64,000 nucleotides of DNA, taken from Fragilaria radians. Taxonomy: Eukaryota > Bacillariophyta > Fragilariophyceae > Fragilariales > Fragilariaceae. The notes beneath the pieces are model-generated. The model did no database searches. It saw only the letters and a list, made by a program, of their open reading frames with translations, and had not been told where the DNA came from. The position numbers and the translations under genes were made by a program. Position 1 is the first letter of the stretch. Every line of letters starts with the position of its first letter. The DNA is taken from NCBI GenBank assembly GCA_900642245.1, contig CAAAJI010000028.1, forward strand, positions 191,230 through 255,229. Direction: 5' to 3'. Of this stretch, positions 40,298 to 51,329 are shown one piece after another.

Positions 40298-43200
40298 CTA
40301 TGTTTCCTTCAACTGAATTGATTTTGCTGCTTCTTCTCTAGCCTTTTTTCGTTCAGCCATGCTTATTCGCATTTGTTCTCGCCTAGCTTCAATAGAAGCA
40401 AGACGATTTACGGATTCTTCAATGTTTGCTGTTCTTTCACGGGCAGGACTTTTTGCAGCAAGTCTTTCTCTTGCTGGACTCTTCCCAACGGTAATTCTCT
40501 CCCGTAGAGGGCTCTTTCCTAAGATGAATTTCTCACGTATGGTAATGTTTTCTTTCATCACTCTTCCAGAAAAGCCTTTGTCCGAAGGGTCAGCGACGTT
40601 TATTTCTCTTTTTTCAGATATATAGTTGCTTGATGTAACTGAAGACTTTTCGCTTGAACGTTTTCCATTCCTTGAGTTACCCTCAGCAATTGCAGGATCA
40701 GCACACTTTTCATCAGAATTACTTGCCTTTATTTCTCTCTCTGGTAAGGATCTCGTTTGTGAGGTGTCTTCATTCAATATCAAGGTTTCATTAGCATCTA
40801 GGTTGGGTCGTATGACCATTTTGCACGTAATTGGAGAGCTTCCCTCCATGAGATGATTACATTTACCCGAAAGATCTGTGTCTTCAGCAATGGGTGAGAC
40901 CTTCCCCGATCTTCCAATAATCGATCCTACATCATCTCGAACGTTTGTGGGATTCGGGTGAGCCTTAGTACTTGTTCTCAACTGTAAACTCTTTGCTCTG
41001 AGTGCTTCGATTCGAGCACGTGTATTGCTCAACTTTTCGTCAATTGAAGGTTGCCCATTGTCCAGCAGAGAAGACGACGAAGATGATAGCGGTACTTCAA
41101 TGCGCTCCATACGTCCCTTTGGCTTAGATTTCTTATCTGCGAATTCTGAATGCTTCTTCTCTGGAGACGGTGGCTGCTCAAATTTCAAATCCGATGTAAT
41201 CTTGGAGGTGATTCTCTGCTCACTGACATCAACCTTATGTACATTCCATGAAAGATGCTGGGGGGCATGTCGATGCTTAGGGGGGAAATTCTTGTCAGTA
41301 TGTGATGCATCCATTATTGTTTCTTCCAGACCAACAGATAACACATTATCATCGTTCCTGGTAGATAAATGCTGAGGTTTTTCTACATTTTGATCAGAAT
41401 GATGCTTGACTTCTGTAACATCTTCATTTTTGATACGATGTTTATAATGGGCAGACGTAATGTTCATATCCGGAGATTTAGGCATTTCAAACTCATATTC
41501 CGAACATGGCTTTTCATCGTTTGATGAGATGAAGGCCGATGTATGATCGACTGCTATCTCATCATCACCTGAAATTTTACGCACGGCCAGAGGGGTATTG
41601 CTAGGTTTGATCTGTTGTTTGAAGTCTTGAAAAGCATCACCAATAGATTCTCTTGCTGTGTTCTCTCGAACCCGTCTTTCGATATCTTTCCTTTTCATTA
41701 ATGTTCTGGAGGGTTCAGGGTAACGAACTCCCAGTTCGTGGATAGTTGCCATATTGCGATTATGTAACTCATCGAGAAGATCCCTTAATTCATTGATTTC
41801 AGCCTTCAATTCAGAGTCATTCGTATCCAATTCCCTCAGACGAAATTCTATATCGGAAAAAAAGTCCTCTGCGTGCTCCCAAACTTCCTCGCACAAACCC
41901 AACTCAATCGAAGAACGGCTATCTGGCAAGGAAGTGTTAGCATCTTTGCTGGCTGTCAGTTGCATTCCTGATCGCTCCGTAAGGTGAGTTAGAGTTAAAC
42001 TTAGTTCATGCACTGCTTTGGAAAACGACCCAATTTCAATCCGCTTTTGCATGTCATTAGCATGCGCATTTACAAGTCTAACTCGAGTCTCAATCCAACT
42101 CTCTTTTAGTGATTCCATTCGATCCATCATGTTATCCATAGAAGCACAGCTCTCAATGGCAAGGGCTACTTCTAAGTCTCTTGCCTTGTAATGCCTCTGA
42201 AGAGATTCCATACGATCTAGCGCCTTTTTAGTATTCGTGACTCTTGTCTTCATGTTTTCGTTAGCAACGTCGTTGTGACTGTTGGAAGATTGAATGTAAT
42301 CCGGAAATCCGAAATCCACCCCGTAGTCGAACATCTTTTCGGCCTTAACAGGGCATTGCTTACCCAAGTAAGGACATCCTATTGTCGGGTTGGATCGACT
42401 TAAGTATGGATGATTATCTGGGGGACCAAATTCTTCACAGTGACGCTCATACAGTAAAAGCGACTCTTTGAAATCTTGTTTGAACATTCTGAACCATTGC
42501 CATTTTCTTGAGAAGTTGTTGTCATCGTACATTGATCTCCAACGTAATCCAACATCTCTTAGATGTGCATAGATTGCTCGTTTTTCAGTTAAAGTCAAAC
42601 CCGTTGTTTGCAGATTTTCCAATATTGAAGGGTGAATATGGTATAGGCTTTGAGGATCTTCACGCAAAAGTTGGAGAATTGTAGTTCTCTTAAACTTTTT
42701 TGCTATTCTCCTGGGTAGTAGCTTCCCATTTGGAGTCTTTTCTATAGCTAATTGGTCCTCACTCAGTTCTTTAATATGAATTGGCATGTGTCGTAGGATT
42801 CGCTTGAGTGCAGCATCATTGTCTTTCGCATTTTCAGATTCCCACCTTTCCTCAGCTTTCATCCATTTGATATTTGCATCTAGTGAAGGTTTGTACTTCA
42901 ATAGCGTACTTTCTAAATTGGCAAGCTCCTCGTTTCGCTTACTTGCTTTTTCAGTAGAAGTACACTGATTATCATTAGATCGAAGTTGTTCAATCTTTTT
43001 TGAGACACTTTCTAAACCCCCCATGGCGTCGTCAAATGGCATGATTTCAGGTAAGGAAAAGTCTCGCTCAACCATCTCCCGCTCCAACTTAATTCGCTTT
43101 CTTTCGTTGACTTCAAGTTGTCTAAGTAGGCTCTTAGTTTCAGAATTCAAACTTGTTGAATTCTGAAGACTTCTAATCAGCAAGATACGTGGAGCCTCCT

Positions 43201-45490
43201 TCAAAATATCCTCTTGTAAAAGATATTCCGGTGATAAGTTCCAAATCTTTCGTTCGTCACTCTCGGCGCGTTGGACTGCTTTTATGGTAGTAAGCTGAGA
43301 TTGAAGGGAGCGCACCTTCATAGAAAGCATCATCATGCCCCCGAAAAACGCCGCAATTTCCCTTTCAGAAAGGTTCCCATCCTCAAGCATTTTATCTCTG
43401 ATCTCATGAAATTGAGTTTCTATTGACTCTTCTGCATTTTCAAAAGTATCGAATTCGTCATGAGATGGCAAAAGAGGGTCGATGTCAGCAAAAGCGGGAA
43501 AGTATTCTTTAAAAATGCTATTCATCGACGATTGATTCAAACGCCATCTAGCATTCCGTTTCAAGTTATTTGATATCAGGGCTTCTTTCTTAACAGCCGA
43601 TGAATCTGTTGGGATTCTGATGGACGAATCGTGCATTGACCTCTGCAGTTCCAAGCTTGCTTCCTCTTGAGGCAAACTTTGGCTTTTGATTTCTTTCGAA
43701 TCTATTGAGTCTTGCAATGTGAATATCGACACTCTTCTCAACGCATTAACAGTGCTCATAATATGCAAGGGTCTCTCACTTTGCACACCGGAATCAACAT
43801 TTGCAGAAACTTCATCCGCTTTTTCCAGCGGCAACTGAAATTTGGAAAGTGATCGCTTCTGCTTCTCTGACAAAAAGTTTGGAACAGCCACTGAGGGACT
43901 AAGAACTCCTTGAGATCGGAATAAGGATAGTCCTTGAATTGGAGGATGAGTTTCATTTTTCTCTTTTTCAAATCTTGAGGAGGATACACCCTCATGATCC
44001 GAAAGTCTAGATTCTTTTACTTGAGACACACGAGTATCTCCCGCAAGGAATTCAAGGTCATCTATAGCATCCGATATCTTTGCTCCATCGAGTACTGTTT
44101 CATTATCTTCATGTTCCTCTGTCCTAAAGAAAAACCAGGAAGCCTTTTTCTTTTTCCTCTCAAGTTCTGCCCTCATTTCCTCCTCTTTTCGTTGGGCTTC
44201 CTCTTCAAAATATTTTTTCATTCTCTCTTCATCCATATCACTTTGAATGAGAGCATACGCTTGATTGGCATCACTATCTTCAACGTTCGATTCAATTGCC
44301 CTCCTAGAAGACCCTCCAAATATCCATCCAGTAATATTGGATTCTTCGGGGGTTTCATGTGTGGTTTGTCCTAATTGATTGCTTTTGTATGCTTTGTTAT
44401 CATCATCTTTGAAATCGAAAGTTGGATGACTATGAGGAATCAATTTCAAAACGTCTTTAGATGTCTTATTCTCCTTTTGGACTTCCACATCAACGATTTC
44501 ATCCAGACACTTGACTTGCATCCCAGGCAATGCTTTCAACTCTTTGATTGCATCTTCTATGGACTGGGATGCTAAACGTAGAGAGGATGTTTTATTGGTT
44601 TCTACTGAAGTTTCAGAAATGATCAAAGGAGGGGAGGAATTGGGAAGGATATCGTCAGCCACCCAGCCTCTTAGCACTGAAGGTTTTGCTGATAGATCAA
44701 GAGCAGCGTTATTTTTGAGAGGTGAAGTGTCGTTTCTTGTCCTATTTCGTAAATTAACATCATCTTCCTGAATTTCTTTGTCAACTATTTCTTGCATTTG
44801 TTCGTCTGACAATATTAGACTTTGCAAACTGGTATCTGGTGCAGTGTTTGCATCTTCGTCTGCTTCTTGCACCTTATGCAATACTTCTACCTCTGGCTTG
44901 ATCTTTCGTAGGGACGAAATCATAATCCCACTATTCACACTTGACAACACCGTAGAGGTAGTGGTGGAGGTATCACTAATGCTTTTTGTTCTTTGCACTT
45001 TAGGATACAAATCATTTTCTGGTTTTTGCACTGTGATTACCATATTTTCGATTGGCGGATATGGCTTGTATGGAGCAGGAGGGTAATGCTTTAATCGGGG
45101 AGCCCAGCTGTTTGTTATCGAAGATTGCATAGATTGTGTCTCGAATTCGTTTGGCATGGATGGATAATCTCGTTTCTTTGGAGGTGAAAGAACTGTTGTC
45201 TCGTTTCGGCAGGATATTCGAATGAGATGACCAGGACCTGATGCTCCCGATCTTTGAGATCCAAGTGATATTTTTCTTGTTGGTGCTGATATTGTATCTT
45301 TAGAAATCATCCCTGTTCTCGATTGTTTTTGATAGTGCCTTCGCCCAATTTGGTCATCTTTTACTTTATCGTCATCCCAAAGGTATGGAGCATGGGAAGT
45401 TTCGCTGACCTCTTCTCCGAGACCTGCTCCAAACCAAGAGTAGAAAGATAACGCATTCTTCTTATCTTTATCTTTGGCGATGGTCGACAT
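40298..45490 (-). CDS. Large coiled-coil protein with conserved Trp/Cys core and C-terminal SP-RER repeats
   Basis: A single-exon protein of 1,730 residues; I do not recognise a named family. The open frame begins at TTG (45,502), and the ATG at 45,490 (MSTIAKDK) is used. The N-terminal ~900 residues are mostly disordered or charged, with a Glu/Lys coiled coil near residues 420-450 (ERMKKYFEEEAQRKEEEMRA). A compact, apparently structured block at about 920-1,065 contains LTEKRAIYAHLRDVGLRW, SRKWQWFRMFKQDFKESL, GCPYLGKQCPVKAEKMFDYG and DFGFPDY. It recalls hypothetical stramenopile proteins. Predicted coiled coil follows (about 1,080-1,270). Near the C-terminus (about 1,652-1,683) an 11-residue unit repeats about three times (GKSPLRERITV, GKSPARERLA, KSPARERTAN). 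These are basic with SP sites, as in microtubule-binding or CDK-regulated proteins. A cytoskeletal role is a guess. Confidence 0.82.
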   Translation of the reverse strand: MSTIAKDKDKKNALSFYSWFGAGLGEEVSETSHAPYLWDDDKVKDDQIGRRHYQKQSRTGMISKDTISAPTRKISLGSQRSGASGPGHLIRISCRNETTVLSPPKKRDYPSMPNEFETQSMQSSITNSWAPRLKHYPPAPYKPYPPIENMVITVQKPENDLYPKVQRTKSISDTSTTTSTVLSSVNSGIMISSLRKIKPEVEVLHKVQEADEDANTAPDTSLQSLILSDEQMQEIVDKEIQEDDVNLRNRTRNDTSPLKNNAALDLSAKPSVLRGWVADDILPNSSPPLIISETSVETNKTSSLRLASQSIEDAIKELKALPGMQVKCLDEIVDVEVQKENKTSKDVLKLIPHSHPTFDFKDDDNKAYKSNQLGQTTHETPEESNITGWIFGGSSRRAIESNVEDSDANQAYALIQSDMDEERMKKYFEEEAQRKEEEMRAELERKKKKASWFFFRTEEHEDNETVLDGAKISDAIDDLEFLAGDTRVSQVKESRLSDHEGVSSSRFEKEKNETHPPIQGLSLFRSQGVLSPSVAVPNFLSEKQKRSLSKFQLPLEKADEVSANVDSGVQSERPLHIMSTVNALRRVSIFTLQDSIDSKEIKSQSLPQEEASLELQRSMHDSSIRIPTDSSAVKKEALISNNLKRNARWRLNQSSMNSIFKEYFPAFADIDPLLPSHDEFDTFENAEESIETQFHEIRDKMLEDGNLSEREIAAFFGGMMMLSMKVRSLQSQLTTIKAVQRAESDERKIWNLSPEYLLQEDILKEAPRILLIRSLQNSTSLNSETKSLLRQLEVNERKRIKLEREMVERDFSLPEIMPFDDAMGGLESVSKKIEQLRSNDNQCTSTEKASKRNEELANLESTLLKYKPSLDANIKWMKAEERWESENAKDNDAALKRILRHMPIHIKELSEDQLAIEKTPNGKLLPRRIAKKFKRTTILQLLREDPQSLYHIHPSILENLQTTGLTLTEKRAIYAHLRDVGLRWRSMYDDNNFSRKWQWFRMFKQDFKESLLLYERHCEEFGPPDNHPYLSRSNPTIGCPYLGKQCPVKAEKMFDYGVDFGFPDYIQSSNSHNDVANENMKTRVTNTKKALDRMESLQRHYKARDLEVALAIESCASMDNMMDRMESLKESWIETRVRLVNAHANDMQKRIEIGSFSKAVHELSLTLTHLTERSGMQLTASKDANTSLPDSRSSIELGLCEEVWEHAEDFFSDIEFRLRELDTNDSELKAEINELRDLLDELHNRNMATIHELGVRYPEPSRTLMKRKDIERRVRENTARESIGDAFQDFKQQIKPSNTPLAVRKISGDDEIAVDHTSAFISSNDEKPCSEYEFEMPKSPDMNITSAHYKHRIKNEDVTEVKHHSDQNVEKPQHLSTRNDDNVLSVGLEETIMDASHTDKNFPPKHRHAPQHLSWNVHKVDVSEQRITSKITSDLKFEQPPSPEKKHSEFADKKSKPKGRMERIEVPLSSSSSSLLDNGQPSIDEKLSNTRARIEALRAKSLQLRTSTKAHPNPTNVRDDVGSIIGRSGKVSPIAEDTDLSGKCNHLMEGSSPITCKMVIRPNLDANETLILNEDTSQTRSLPEREIKASNSDEKCADPAIAEGNSRNGKRSSEKSSVTSSNYISEKREINVADPSDKGFSGRVMKENITIREKFILGKSPLRERITVGKSPARERLAAKSPARERTANIEESVNRLASIEARREQMRISMAERKKAREEAAKSIQLKET

Positions 45491-47184
45491 TTTGTATATC
45501 AACGATCAGTTTCATTCCATTCTCGAGAAGAACTACCATAACAGTTTAATCCTTTTAATCAAATCGCAACAGATCAACAAGAAATTTAATAGGGAAGGTT
45601 GAATTCGGACTTTCACGATTACTACCAGAACTGATTTGGCGTTTTACGTCTACGATTTTTCTTTTTTTATCATTCCCTAATGGCAAATGCTTTAGGTAAT
45701 GCGGCTTAACTTGCGATAGATTTGTTGTTCTTCACGACTTTTGTGACAGCATCGTCTTTATTTTCCATGACGTAAATCATTTGGGAGAGTTTCCCAAATT
45801 TCAATGGGTATAGAGTATAAATATTGCTAACGCCTTGTTTCGGAAAACTGAGTCGGTTCAGAAAGATGAACAGAGCCTTCAATTGCCCAAATACTATTAT
45901 TTCAATTCGTCCCTCGTTGTCATCGCTAAATAAAAAAGGGCAGTGCAACGTGAAAGATTATTCCATGATGTCTTGAAAGCCTGGCAGGAGCAGCCCTCCT
46001 AATTAAATAGGATCGTAGTTTCCATCCAACTCAATGTTTTGACTGCTCTTTATGCCAACAACATGATTCTGCCCATATAAATGTAAATGTTTAACATTAG
46101 GTACGTTAAGGGAAGATAATTTGCATGGAGTATTCTATACATTCCAAAATAGCGCAATGAGCAATCCAGGTTATGAAAATAAAGTAAAGTATCTTTACAT
46201 CCCATCCCATCTACAAATATAATCGAACTTGCATAGGCTTTTTTCTTTCAATATTTTCCTAGCGTAAGGACAGACAAAACTGTTGCAGTTTGTGTTAGAG
46301 TATCAACATAACCTGTGAGTCCAATCATTTTGAAGTATTCTATGACATTACAAACAAGCATAATAGCAACAAGGATATAGAGCTGATTTGAATCCCCTAC
46401 ACAAGACGGCTTGGGATTCAAAGAAAAGTCAAAGAAAAGAAGCATTCAAACAAGCATAGAAACATAAAAGCAATGATGGGTCTCTCAAGATCTTTCAAAG
46501 TCACTTGTGTTCACCATCTTTTTTCGATTTAGTTGGAAGAAAATTAAAATTTTGGAGTTTTGTGGAAATCTAATTTGAATCCATTGCAATATAAATTGAA
46601 TGTATCTCATTGTTTGAAGGGCGTGTTTAGCAATCTGCCATAACAAGGAGATGGGATTCTGTTCATCTTACACATCTATCCCACGAAAAGTCTGCCCAAC
46701 CACCTCTCTGTATATCCTTCTGTCTCACGGAATCTGACTCAAATCCATCTTTTCCTTTGTCTCAATGAATCTGTTTGCAGCTTGTCTGCCCATCTGTTTC
46801 AATTTAGAAAATTAGAAAAGTTTACAAAATGCAAGCTGCAACAATGACCCAACCAAGTGGAAGACTTGTGACTGAAGTGAGAGATGACTCTTGTGACTCA
46901 ATAGATTCAATGACTACTACTTACCTGAGTAAATCTGAATGAGTACTTTCTTGTTGACCTTTCCTTTTCTACCGTCCTAGGAGTTGGCTAAGAACAAACC
47001 GAAGCAATCAAATCAAGTGAAATACATCGGAGATGCTCCGGAGGTTCCAGCTACTACTCAATTTAGTTGGGACGGACCGTGACGAGAAAAAAGTACTAGT
47101 TACTCAAATTTGCAGAATTTCCTGGGGACAGATGGAAGGACACGAGAAATTCCCTTGAGCAAGGCATCAAATTCGACATTGACG
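45491..47184. other. Divergent intergenic region
   Basis: 1.7 kb between the coiled-coil gene (minus) and the peptidase gene (plus). Short frames such as 45,706-45,948 begin at TTG and match nothing. It probably holds both promoters. Confidence 0.5.
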
Positions 47185-49386
47185 ATGTGGAGCAAATTTC
47201 GAGGAATGCATCCTGCCTCCCATATACATCGTAGATTGTTACTATCATCAAAGGTTTATCATCCAAGGACTAACGTATTGGAGCATCGTTGCCATGGTAC
47301 TACTCGAGTGATTACTTCCACTTCTCAATGGCAACAACTTTCGAAGAATAACAATCGTACATTTCATAAGGATTCTCAACAGTCTGAAACGTCGAATGGA
47401 TTATTCTCCATTTCAGCGTTACGAAAGCCATCTGATTTCTTGACCTTGGCCTCAGAGGCTATGCAAACCTGCAATTCCTTGCGAGAAACTTTAGCATCCC
47501 AAAGGGACATCCCAATAACGACAATTCGTCAAGCTTCAGAGGCATTGTACCTTCTGGATTCAATAAGTAAACACGTTTGCAATGTAATAGACGCTGCAGA
47601 GCTATGTCGTTGTGTTCATTTCGATTCTCGTTGGAGAGAGTCCGCCTCCAGTGCATTCTCTGTTTTGAGTGATTACATCACACAATTGAATGCCGACACT
47701 AATTTATATCAAATGTTGCAAAATATAACGAACTCAACAGTATTTCATGATTTGAATGAAGAGCAAAAGCGGTTTGCTCAAATGTTAAAAGATGAGTTTG
47801 AAAGAGATGGCATTCATTTACCAGATGACCAACGCGAGAATGTTCGTCGCTTACAAAATCATATTACACAATTGGAAACACTCTTTCAAGAAAATATTAC
47901 CAATCATAGCAAACACTTTACTGTAGATGCTCCCATGGTCGAAGAAATTATACCTCGACACCTCTTGGAAGCCTATGTTCCTCAAAGTGGCCAAATTCCG
48001 GGAAAAGTTACCTTATCCACAGACCCAATAATTTGCAATACCTTAAGCCGATATTCCTCTAATCCGCAACTTCGAAAAGAAATTCATATGGAAACTACGA
48101 CATCGTGTCCTGAAAACCTTGTCGTATTGGAGGCTCTCAGAAAAGTTCGACATGAATCTGCTTCATCACTGGGCTTTGCATCCTATGCTGATCGGGCCTT
48201 ACATGATAAAATGGCTCAGAGTCCTGCGACTGTCGCAGCCTTTCTATCACAATTACAAGAAAATATCCGACCTACATTTGTAAAGGAAATGGAAATGATT
48301 GCCAATGTGAAGCGTTCCGTGGAAGCAACACAAAGTGGAACCATTGAACCATGGGATGTCCAGTACTACACATCTCTCATTAAGGCTCAAAATGGATTTG
48401 ATCCATCACAGTTGGGATGTTACTTTACACTACATAATTGCATCCAAGGGATGATTCTGCTGGTGGAAAATTTGTTTGGTATAACCATGAAGGAGGTTGC
48501 AATGGAAGAGGACGAAATATGGGATGCCGCATCTCCCAAGGAGTCTGCAATTCGAAAATTTGTGTTCTCCTACGAAAATGAAATGATGGGTACTATGTAT
48601 TTGGACCTTCATCCTCGTGCTGGAAAGTATTTACATGCCGCTCATTTTACAGTCCTCTGTGGATGTGCCAAGACTGTGGAGGCACAAGACTATCAACGTC
48701 CTGTCATAGCCCTTGTTTTGAATTTGTCACTGCAACAGGGTACGAACATCCTGTCTCACTCCGAAGTCGAAACGTTGTTTCACGAATTTGGACATGCACT
48801 ACACTCTTTGCTATCCCGAACCACGTTTCAACACGTGTCAGGTACTCGAGTTGCCATGGACTTTGTTGAGACGCCATCGCATCTTCTTGAACACTTTATA
48901 TGGGATGACCAATTCTTGCGTTGCATTGCCTTCGATGCGTTATGTGGCGAAGTCATTCCGGATGACACTCTCCGCAAACTACTGGAATCTCGACACGTAT
49001 TTAAGAGTATCGATATTCAGAATCAAATCTTGTACTCCAAATTGGATCAGGTCTTATTCGGGCCTCCAATTATGGGAAAGAATTCCATTCAAATTTTTGA
49101 AGACCTGCATAGTACGATGGGTATTCCTTATGCTAAGGGAACTCATTGGCACAGTCGTTTCGGACATCTTGTCAGTTATGGAGCAGGTTATTATGGGTAT
49201 TTATATGCCCAGACATTTGCAAATGATATTTGGCAAACCTGCTTTGCTGCTGACAGCCTATCAAGGTCTTCGGGACGATTGTTATGGCAGGGATTACTCA
49301 AGCATGGAGGAGCACGTGAGCCAATGCAGATGCTTCGCGAGATACTAGGACGTGATCCCTCGCCATCGGCACGTTTGGGAAGATAG
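47185..49386 (+). CDS. MIPEP: Mitochondrial intermediate peptidase (M3 metallopeptidase)
   Basis: A zinc oligopeptidase that removes an octapeptide from imported mitochondrial precursors after MPP cleavage. The product is 733 residues. The open frame starts at TTG (47,110), and the ATG at 47,185 (MWSKFRGMHPASHIHRRLLL) gives an Arg-rich, Asp/Glu-free start typical of a mitochondrial presequence. The zinc site is H533-E534-F535-G536-H537 in TLFHEFGHALHSLLSRT. The third ligand is E562 in MDFVETPSHLLEHF, the M3 spacing. Family blocks include LGFASYADRALHDKMAQSP, MMGTMYLDLHPRAGKYLHAA and the C-terminal GYLYAQTFANDIW. Length and order match MIP rather than thimet oligopeptidase. The 3' end is 124 bp from the convergent GPI8 gene. 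Confidence 0.9.
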   Translation: MWSKFRGMHPASHIHRRLLLSSKVYHPRTNVLEHRCHGTTRVITSTSQWQQLSKNNNRTFHKDSQQSETSNGLFSISALRKPSDFLTLASEAMQTCNSLRETLASQRDIPITTIRQASEALYLLDSISKHVCNVIDAAELCRCVHFDSRWRESASSAFSVLSDYITQLNADTNLYQMLQNITNSTVFHDLNEEQKRFAQMLKDEFERDGIHLPDDQRENVRRLQNHITQLETLFQENITNHSKHFTVDAPMVEEIIPRHLLEAYVPQSGQIPGKVTLSTDPIICNTLSRYSSNPQLRKEIHMETTTSCPENLVVLEALRKVRHESASSLGFASYADRALHDKMAQSPATVAAFLSQLQENIRPTFVKEMEMIANVKRSVEATQSGTIEPWDVQYYTSLIKAQNGFDPSQLGCYFTLHNCIQGMILLVENLFGITMKEVAMEEDEIWDAASPKESAIRKFVFSYENEMMGTMYLDLHPRAGKYLHAAHFTVLCGCAKTVEAQDYQRPVIALVLNLSLQQGTNILSHSEVETLFHEFGHALHSLLSRTTFQHVSGTRVAMDFVETPSHLLEHFIWDDQFLRCIAFDALCGEVIPDDTLRKLLESRHVFKSIDIQNQILYSKLDQVLFGPPIMGKNSIQIFEDLHSTMGIPYAKGTHWHSRFGHLVSYGAGYYGYLYAQTFANDIWQTCFAADSLSRSSGRLLWQGLLKHGGAREPMQMLREILGRDPSPSARLGR

Positions 49387-49510
49387 ATATGTTGGGTAAG
49401 AGAGAAGTAACCGACTAACTTTTTAAGAAAATTATGTTAATGCTACTCTTATACATTTGTCAATATTTCTGGCATGCCCAAATACGACAATTGGCTAAAA
49501 GAATCCAACA

Positions 49511-50524
49511 TTACTTATCTGGCATTACTGCATGAGTAGCCATTTGTTTCATGACATTCGTCCAATCTTTGCTTACAGATGGTATCCGTGAAAGCAATGA
49601 GATTTGAGGCAATGTCTCATTCGTCGTAGGTGCCGCAACGAATTCTTGCAATTCCACCTCCTGAAGGGGCCGTGTTCCTAATGTCTGTAGCACCCCAACG
49701 TGAGCACGTTGATGACGAAAGTCTAGATGCTCTACGAGCGCTTGAGACAACGTAAGTCCATCCAGTGAATTACGTCGTTGTAAGAATTCCATAAGAGCAA
49801 ATGTATACCGTTCAATGACAGCAAGGCCCAAGTCACGGCTGGTATGGTGCGCATAGGAGTTTTCATGAACTAGGGAAGATCCAATGAAATATACATTGGG
49901 TATATCTTGCAGTTGATTCCCAAGTGTGAAAGCCTGACAAGTATCCGCAAGGAATAATAGGGAATGAAATTGCATTTCCCTTAGGATCAATCGGATATCC
50001 ATCGATGTAATTTCTTCGACATCTTGAAATTTGAAAAAGGAATCTCCTCCATGGCCTGTCCAATAAAGAAGTACACGGGAGCTATTATTGGTATGAAGTA
50101 CACGTTTTCCATTGGGTAGGCCCCGTCCCAGCAGGACCCTTCGTAAATTGTCAACAGTCACGTCGTCTCCTCGGTAATCAATTTGTGTGTCGGAATGGAT
50201 TAGAGATGGACGCTGAGGATGATAGTCATAATAATGCATGTAGTTCTTTCGAGGATTTCGTGCATTTATAGGAATATCATCTGCCAACATTAGGACAATA
50301 TTCTCATCAGGGATTCCATTACGACGAATCAAATCGTATATGGATAAGGCATTGATCACATGACGATAATTGAACCAAAATCGAGACGTTGAAAGGATTA
50401 CAGCGTGGTTGGATCTATCCTTCGATTCTTCGTATGCATTTGAAAGTGCATTGTACCATAAAGGAAGTAATAGCAAGAGAGAAATAAGCTGATACGAAGA
50501 CAAGGTCCATCGTCGTTTTCTCAT
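49511..50524 (-). CDS. PIGK: GPI-anchor transamidase catalytic subunit (GPI8/PIG-K)
   Basis: A C13-family cysteine protease-like subunit that cleaves the C-terminal signal of precursor proteins and transfers them to the GPI anchor in the ER. The catalytic dyad is readable as H158 (YWTGHGGDSF) and C196 (FLADTCQAF). Family blocks are AVILSTSRFWFNYRH, NIVLMLADD, DYRGDDVTVDNLRRVLLGR, KFQDVEEITSMDI and NVYFIGSSLVHENSYAHH. The frame runs to 50,611 from TTG; the ATG at 50,524 starts a clear signal peptide (SYQLISLLLLLPLW), giving 337 residues. The human protein is longer, with a C-terminal membrane helix. This one ends after about 40 hydrophilic residues with no helix, like the soluble trypanosome form. 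Confidence 0.9.
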   Translation of the reverse strand: MRKRRWTLSSYQLISLLLLLPLWYNALSNAYEESKDRSNHAVILSTSRFWFNYRHVINALSIYDLIRRNGIPDENIVLMLADDIPINARNPRKNYMHYYDYHPQRPSLIHSDTQIDYRGDDVTVDNLRRVLLGRGLPNGKRVLHTNNSSRVLLYWTGHGGDSFFKFQDVEEITSMDIRLILREMQFHSLLFLADTCQAFTLGNQLQDIPNVYFIGSSLVHENSYAHHTSRDLGLAVIERYTFALMEFLQRRNSLDGLTLSQALVEHLDFRHQRAHVGVLQTLGTRPLQEVELQEFVAAPTTNETLPQISLLSRIPSVSKDWTNVMKQMATHAVMPDK

Positions 50525-51329
50525 GTTCGTCCCACAACTATGACGAATACTAGTACTGCACTGTTTCGTACAAAAGACTGTGGGAACGGTATCTTGCCCA
50601 AAGAGAAGCAAAGCTCCTTTCCATTTTCTATTCTGTTCTTGGGTGTTTGGACCAGTAAAGTCAAATTGAGTGTGGATTCCTTCCTTGTTTGTTTAGAATT
50701 TTAGACCGACATTATTTCAGAATCATTTATTATGAGGTACTGTCCCATCTTTTCATCCTTGGCTGCAAGTTTCTTGATGATTGTGCAACCAACTTCAGAT
50801 GCCTTACCTTTCTTCTTTGCAAAGAAACTCCACTTCGTCCATATGAACTGAACTTCCAAAACATGTACATGCTTTTCTGTCCTTGACTTTTCTCCTTGAT
50901 ATAGCTTTTATCAAGCATGATTCTTTCACAAGGGTCCTTGGATTGCAACGGACTTTGTTTCACGATGTTTTTAAGTCTAATTCGGACAAAATACATTCAG
51001 GACAAATCTCCACTTGATGCCCAAATTACTCGTCATGTCTTTCAATATCCGCTTGTTTCTTCTCACTGATCTTCAGGCATTGCCCCCATCAGGAATCCTC
51101 TTCCTTTGTGATATTATCTGGACTACTTTCAGAGTTGGGACAAACTTGACATCTTCTTACGTCACAACTACGTCTTTACGATTATTCATTCAGAATTACT
51201 TCCTTAGGCCTTCCTACTCATTAAGGCTTCCTATGGAGTCAACAGTTAGGCTTTGAAATCATACCGTAAGGAGTATCATGGTCTTCTACCCCCCTCATGA
51301 GCATAATGATTCTAGAGCTAAGGATTGTT
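50525..51329. other. Intergenic, possibly decayed retroelement sequence
   Basis: The GPI8 promoter lies at the left end. Further right, minus-strand frames (for example 50,730-50,996) have no clear identity, but they lie downstream of the copia RT remnant at 51,330-51,560 and may be its decayed continuation. Confidence 0.4.

Noticed and set aside
43994..45086. Series of plus-strand frames inside 40,298-45,490
   Set aside because: Shadows of the long minus-strand coding frame.
45706..45948. 80-codon minus-strand frame upstream of the coiled-coil gene
   Set aside because: Begins at TTG and lacks any family resemblance.
48788..49348. 186-codon plus-strand frame in the peptidase gene
   Set aside because: Alternate frame over the conserved M3 peptidase catalytic region; the peptidase frame carries all the motifs.
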